A stretch of DNA of 64,000 nucleotides, from contig QANU01076963.1 in NCBI GenBank assembly GCA_003254905.1, positions 219,548 through 283,547 on the forward strand, given 5' to 3'. The translations under genes were made by a program, and so were the position numbers. Shown here one piece after another: positions 57,752-64,000 of this stretch (position 1 is its first letter; every line of letters starts with the position of its first letter). The DNA comes from Nissolia schottii. Taxonomy: Eukaryota > Streptophyta > Magnoliopsida > Fabales > Fabaceae. The notes below the pieces were generated by a model, which did no database searches, was not told the DNA's origin, and worked only from the letters and a program-made list of their open reading frames with translations.

Positions 57752-59742
57752 AACCATACACGTTTAGTTTTGCTGAGGGTGAAAGTAGTGCTATGTTAAT
57801 GGGCATCTTTCTGTAAGGTTTTAATGAGACAATTGGTAGGTACTCAATTTTGTTATTTCTTCCTTTTTTTGGGGGACAGATGTATTCATGCTTATTTGGT
57901 TACTACCTCCTTGTGATGATAATAATTGACAATTTGTTTAGTGAAGGTAGCTGATCTTTTGTTTTCATGTCGATTGCATGCTGTAAATGGAAACATAGGA
58001 AGTGACAATTATTGATCTCAAAGTGAAGGAGCTGTGGTTTTTTTTGTCTTGTGAATAGCACTGCCCTGTTTTTTCATGTTTTGATACTGTAGTCTGCAAT
58101 TAGAATGCGGGCCTGCAAATTTAGGAATCGATGAAGTTTGTCATGTTTTATTCTTGAGTTGGTTGCCCTTAACTCATTTGGTGGGTGAAATTGTATCAAT
58201 TTATCTTTTATTTATTATTGATGAAATTTTAATAAAATTCACATCCTGATAAAATTTCATTTAATAATGAATAAAATGCGAGTACTAAAAATGTTATTAA
58301 TCACAAAATAATGTTATATAAACTCATTTATTGTAAGATATTGTGTCTATTCATACTTCATTCACAGTTAGATAATATTTTAATGAGACATCAATAAAAT
58401 TTCATCATACAGCATTTGAGGTGTGAATCTTCTACAACAAACAAGAACACATCCCATTTCCCATATTCACATTTGTCGCCGTTTATTACATGGAAATAAT
58501 GCTTAAAATGATAACTTATTAAATAATAACAAAATGAAAGATAAAAATAAAATTGTGTACTAAAATTAGTATCAAAGGGAAAATCTTTGACTGTTTTAAT
58601 TTTAAATTTTATTAAATTTGATTTGATAAGAATTGATTTTATTCTAAGCTACAAAAAATTATCTTACCCTTTCTTATGTGGTTATTTTACTCTTTTAATT
58701 TTACAAGTCTTGTGACAAAATAAAAGCAACAATACCAGGGAAAAAAAAAGCAACAATGTAAATTAGAAAAGTCAAATCAAATCAACTACTATGATTTTAA
58801 TAAATTTCAAGCATAAGATTTGATTTGTAATTCAAATCCGCTCTTATTGCCAATCATTGCAAACATTTACGCATTGCTTGATATTTAGATTTGTAATTAT
58901 TCATTATTAAAAGGTTACTTCAGTCTTAACAATAAACAAAATAGTACTAAGCATCCATTTTTCTATATTTCTGTTAGGTTCAATTAATTTTCATTTTAAT
59001 AATCCGCAATAGCCGATCTGAAGAACCAAGCTTTCTAGCTAATTTTGGTTCCTTTTTCCCTCTTAATTGTTTACCTTGTTGAGTGTAAAATAAAAGAAAT
59101 TGCCCACAAATTTAATTTGATTACTCCAATCAAAAAAACACTATTTAACTCGATTTAACCCACATTAAACCACTATTAAGCTCGATAACATATAGCTGAA
59201 TGATTTTATTTTTTCTTCTGCCACTCAACTCTTCGGCCAATATGCCACTTTTATTCATGGTAGACCTAAGCCCAAGCCAACCATGTAATAAGTGAAACAA
59301 GCTTCAGTAATAAATTTAACCATATCCTTTAACACTATTTATAAGTTACTCTTACCTAATGACATTATTTTTGCAACAAAAATACCTAATGACATTATTT
59401 CATGCATTTGCTTCATTGCTTGCTAATTTGAAAAGATGAAACATTTGCGATTATTATCTTCATTTTTTGTAAAGCCTTATAGCATTACAAAAATCTAACA
59501 AGGCTACATAATGCATAATAAAGCTGTCGTCATTTGCAGACGTCAACGAAATGCGGAGTTGTCTAGGTGCTTTAATACAACATATTTCAGGTCATCCATG
59601 TCATAGCATCACAAATCTCAAGGGTCTAGTTTGCAATTGATTAGATCCAAGGGTCTGGACTCTGGAACAGAGCAGAAGAATAATAAATGAAATGAATGAT
59701 GGAATCCCCAGATGACAGAGTTATTCCTGTTCCCACTCGAAC
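57752..59742. other. 3' flanks and intergenic, AT-rich
   Basis: The 3' UTRs of the IDM1-like gene (to about 58060) and the IFRD gene (from about 59600) converge here. Nothing else is supportable between. Confidence 0.5.
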
Positions 59743-62700
59743 TTATGTCTCGTCATCAGGGTTACTGACTGCGTAGTGGCCGAAGTTTCTGCCCTGTCAA
59801 TTTAACAGAAGAAATAAATGAAGAAAATAATCTTCAATTAATGAGTAAGCCGATTGAAGTGTGCAAAAAATTAAACATAGATATTGCAAGTTCGGCCAAA
59901 TATGGAAAACAGTGGGAGAAAATAACCCCATGAAATTTGAGAGCCTCACACCTAACAGGCACACAAGCACGCAAGGGAGAACAATATTATTAACATGCCA
60001 ATTTTATCAATTGTTTCTCATAACAAAAATTATCAGTTACCTAGATGTCAAGTGGAATTTAAGTACCCTATGTTCACTTATGTATTTCAACGGGATGATC
60101 GAAAGGAACGTTCTTTTATAAGATATTACGGATAAGGATGCCAACCTCGGATAACAGCCGCTGCTTATTAAGTAATTGGGTCCTAACCTTGTTCAGAACT
60201 GAATTCGGAGACTTAAACATTCTCTGCAAGTGAGCCGTAGATGCAGATCAGTGGACGATGACACGTGAAAGGAAAAAAAATGTAAATGCTGAGTGTAGTC
60301 AACAGATAATATGAAATTCAGTAACAATAATGTAAGATAAATGAGCACAATCACTCGCACAAACTTACCTTTTCACCGACAGACATTCTATGTTCACCGT
60401 TATTAAGAAACCTTTTCTTTGGTGTGAAACCAAAGACATCATGAAGAAACTCGTTTTCCTGATTTGCCGGTAAAGAACAGCACAAAAGAAAAGGGGGAAA
60501 TAACCATCAATATTATAAGCTTTTCATAGTAATTAGAAGCTCGACCAAGAAAAAGTGAAAGCGCACCTGCATGTGCTTAATGAACCCACCACCAAGAAAG
60601 TGCTTGATAAAATTCAACTGCAAAAAATATGGATGTCAAAATGCTAATGTGGAAAAGGAGATATCTGTAAGTAAAATGAAAGCTAGTAAGAAAAACCTGA
60701 ATCATTTGGGACCATGATGATGTCTGCAGTGAATCACCGCCAATCTTCATTGAAATTTCAGGAGAGTAACCATCCTAGAATCACAAAGCAATATTAGTAC
60801 ATAGGTCCCCGCTTCATAAGAAAAGTATTTTCTGTTCTCATAATAATATTGTATTAATAAAATGAAATTAAAATACCTCAAAAAATTCCAAGATATCTCG
60901 GAACAAGTTCCTCTGACTATTGAGATCCTTTTTAGCAGAACCCTTTCCACCAGCCTCCACAGAAAGGTTTTTGCATTGATTTATGACCTTCCCTTTCAGT
61001 CCTTGTAAAAATATGTAACTTTCCTGTGGTTTACTCTCTTCTTGATTTGTATCACCAGCACTCCTAGAGTCAGCAGAAAATTTCTCTATAGTTCCAATTT
61101 CAAAAATAAGAGCCAGTGCTTCACCAGCAGCAATTCGTACAGACCGATCTTCCTTGTCTAGAAGACTAGATAAATAAGAAATTGAACTGCATCAACAATT
61201 TAAAAAATAAATAAATAAATAAATTAGTTTGATCCAATATCCAAGGCAGTGCTGCATAGAAGGTGATTATGGTAAGTAGAACAGGTAAGGGCATACATTG
61301 TCACAACAAATAAGACATAGATGGCATAAATTCAAAAAAAATTAACCCTGAGCAGTAGAATATCGTACCAGGACTCTAATTCTAGCAACCATAACTTCCT
61401 TAAAAAAAAAACATAGTTCATGCAAAATAACATTAGAATTATCAAAATCAAAATGTCATTATACCTGCTCCGCTTTGTAATTTATCATGTAAAATACTCA
61501 ACTTTTCTCGTTACTTTATACAAACTGTAAGCATGGTTAAATATCTCAAGAAAGAGTTGATAAAAATTTAAATATCAAATTTTTAAATTAATAAATGACA
61601 GATTCAAACCTATAGCAATTTGATCAACTAATATCTTTTGAATTTCATTAATAAGGTTTTACTCTATCCACTTTCCCTCCCTCCTTACATTTTAATCCAA
61701 GATGCTTGCAATGTTCCAACTCTTCATTGCCCTTCCCAATACAATCCCTCATCCTCCCTTTTCTTCTTCCCCTCCCCTCTAGTTTGAGGCAACAACAGAC
61801 ATAGGGTTGCTCAATCTCTATTGCGTGGAAGTGCACATCATTTCAAACTGCTCAAAACTCTATAAAAACTGGAGGCACAAATTCTTTCTATAAAGAATCA
61901 ACAAGTTGGGGTCCCTATTTTAAGCAGTTTATACCATGACTCAAATCCATCTGAGGGTTACTGATACCAGGCCATCTATTACATTGATAAGAAAAAGTAT
62001 CATGCTATCCAAAGCATCTAGCAAGATGCAAGAGAAACACATCAGCACATTACTGGGGCAGCAATGCAGTGAAAAAAACAATGTAATAAGTAATGAAGAA
62101 TGAGGTTACTTTTGCCAATTTTTTGAATTTAGCTTCAGATTGTCCACTGTAGAGAGGAGAAAAGACCACGCCGACACCACAGAAGTTATTAATTGAGCGG
62201 ATGGTTTGACTGCAACTACCTAAACCATGAAAAAACTGGCATTAGATGCACCACCATAAAAAGAATATGTTGTCTTCATATTTAATAGAATAAGTGCTAA
62301 ACAAAATACAATTAATATCAGATCATATTACAGCTGCAAGACAATCCTACTAGTAAGGGCTGACCAGTAAATAAAACAAATTAGTACACTGGAAAAAGAT
62401 TCCTACATTGGAACCTAATTTGGGATGGATCACTCGCCACATTATGTCCATTGATCGCTCTGTTTCCTCTTGATCAGTTCCTCCAACAAAGGTAATTATA
62501 GCCAAGCACTCAAGTAACTGTAAACATAAATGGTATTGAGCAAACAGAGCAAATAACATCCAGTAAGAAAATCGCAAGGGAATCACCAAGGTCACTTGAA
62601 CACAAGACGTTGCAATATTTCAAAAATCCTACTTACGGAAGGTGTCTTTGAAACATCTGACTTAGATGCAAGAGATTCATCCAGAGGACGAACTGATTCT

Positions 62701-63710
62701 TCAAATATTTCACGTGAATTGTCACCACATCCCACAGTCAAAGCCAAACAACCTACAAAGGAATTAAATTAAATTAAACTAAATACTCACAATTAAATGA
62801 AGGCAACATGAGCAAGTTACTTAAAATCTTACCAATGGCATGAGATGCCAAAGCTATCTCCTTAGCAGATGCCTTTTTGGATCCCTTTTTCAATGAACCA
62901 AGACACTGGTGTAATAAGGTGGCAAATCTGATAAAGGAGAGGCATCTCAATGTTAAGACAACTTTAATATTTTGGATAGACATATACATATATATAGCAG
63001 CAAAGCCTTAAAATGAAAGGAAAGCCAAAAACTACAAAGACCATAATTTGAATGCATACATTTTAAGCTTAGGCCTTAGGTAGATTAGTAGATAACTTGT
63101 TCTCTAGGTTGACTTCATATTTTCTATACTACATGATATATGCAAGTTTGACAAAACACATACCAATTTATAGTTGTGACGAATACAAGACATATCAGCA
63201 TGCATGCTCAAGCAAATAGTTTAAGACTTGAATGATAAATTCTTACTTCTTGTTCACAAACTGATGCTGCATATTGCTATTGAACGCTTCAATGATCGAT
63301 GACAAAGCTTTCTCCCTCGTGGAACCCCTTTTATCCCAAAAAAAAGACAAATATCAATTCAGGACAGCTCAAAGTTTAGCTCGGTGTGCACGCAATTTCT
63401 GTGATGGACAGGCAAAGTACCTTTTCTCATCTAACGCATCGAGAGCTTGGTCGAGCATGGAATCTTGATCGAACTGCACTTCTTCAGTCCCAGACACCGA
63501 CATCATATCAGAACGCGCAGTTGACGACGACGTCACGCTACTATCATCGTCGCTATCGAACATCGCAGCACTTTTCCGTTGAGAATTACCTAAACCATCA
63601 CAGAACCAATCACAATTAGACATTTAAATAAGAAAATCCAATAGAGCTCAATCAAAAAAAGGAATCAAATAAAAGAGAAACCCTAGGAATTGGGGCTTAC
63701 GCTTTCTCAT
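59743..63710 (-). CDS. Interferon-related developmental regulator (IFRD) family protein
   Basis: Thirteen coding exons: 63710-63701, 63589-63421, 63327-63247, 62927-62833, 62752-62637, 62517-62407, 62219-62110, 61186-60877, 60774-60697, 60617-60567, 60458-60369, 60223-60146 and 59793-59743; 449 aa, every phase agrees. IFRD1 relatives are HEAT/ARM-like proteins; animal and yeast members act in transcription co-regulation or ribosome-linked processes, and the plant role is unclear. Signatures: SVTSSSTARSDMMSVSGTEE near the start, FATLLHQCLGSLKKGSKK, LLECLAIITFVGGTDQEETE, DRSVRIAAGEALALIFEIG, KKDLNSQRNLFRDILEFFE, FLGGGFIKHMQENEFLHDVF, and the C-terminal RNFGHYAVS. The first coding exon is only 10 nt (MRK plus one base). 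The ATG lies 45 bases from the N run, so the promoter is missing. No defects are seen. Confidence 0.93.
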
Positions 63711-63754
63711 GGTTTTTGAGGCTATGTATGCTTAATTCGTTTGGGGGGGGGGGG

Positions 63755-64000
63755 NNNNNNNNNNNNNNNNNNNNNNNNNNNNNNNNNNNNNNNNNNNNNN
63801 NNNNNNNNNNNNNNNNNNNNNNNNNNNNNNNNNNNNNNNNNNNNNNNNNNNNNNNNNNNNNNNNNNNNNNNNNNNNNNNNNNNNNNNNNNNNNNNNNNNN
63901 NNNNNNNNNNNNNNNNNNNNNNNNNNNNNNNNNNNNNNNNNNNNNNNNNNNNNNNNNNNNNNNNNNNNNNNNNNNNNNNNNNNNNNNNNNNNNNNNNNNN
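63755..64000. other. Assembly gap (N run) to window end
   Basis: It is preceded by a 13-base G run (63742-63754), which probably stopped the sequence assembly. Confidence 0.97.

Overview
This is a plant nuclear window, almost certainly from a dicot and most probably a papilionoid legume. The support is AT-rich intergenic DNA, many short GT-AG introns, plant-specific gene families (EXO70, NPGR, WLIM, ZCF37-like, IDM1-like) and Ty1-copia elements. The species cannot be fixed by eye. Three runs of N (123-776, 45511-46119, 63755-64000) show that it is a draft assembly. All exon coordinates below were read by hand from splice signals and reading phase.

Left part (1-15.4 kb): a minus-strand complex I subunit gene (NDUFS4) whose last exon is not visible; a decayed EXO70 exocyst gene with eight in-frame stops and a frameshift; a decayed WLIM1-type LIM gene; a 5'-truncated LINE with a 12-bp target duplication; a probable solo LTR; a 661-bp hAT-like element; and a tRNA-Pro(UGG) gene.

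Middle (15.5-38.3 kb): an intact GPN2-type GTPase gene with two introns carrying U12-type splice signals (one GT-AG, one AT-AC). Next comes a duplicated non-coding segment (about 20.4-21.6 kb and 24.9-27.0 kb) that accumulated insertions: a Mutator-type foldback, a MITE with a TRIM retrotransposon nested in it, and two members of an unfamiliar hairpin-bearing mobile repeat. A BAHD acyltransferase pseudogene lies between the copies. A ZCF37-like membrane protein gene, a small SVIP-like gene with a GC-AG intron and a 15-nt last coding exon, and a complete NPGR1 gene (minus strand) follow.

Right part (38.3-64 kb): repeats; a 5'-truncated minus-strand Ty1-copia element; and a plus-strand copia element of about 6.5 kb split by a nested LTR with a 5-bp target duplication (AGACT). 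Three intact genes follow: the WD40 repair factor CSA/ERCC8 (9 exons), a single-exon PHD-finger/GNAT protein of the IDM1 type, and an IFRD-family gene (13 coding exons, minus strand).

The intact genes are unrelated single-copy-like functions and do not form a pathway. Three of them (NDUFS4, GPN2, CSA) share clusters of four site II (TGGGCY) promoter elements. The most unusual signals are the hairpin-bearing mobile repeat, seen at four loci with different but still complementary stems, and the paired U12-type introns of GPN2.
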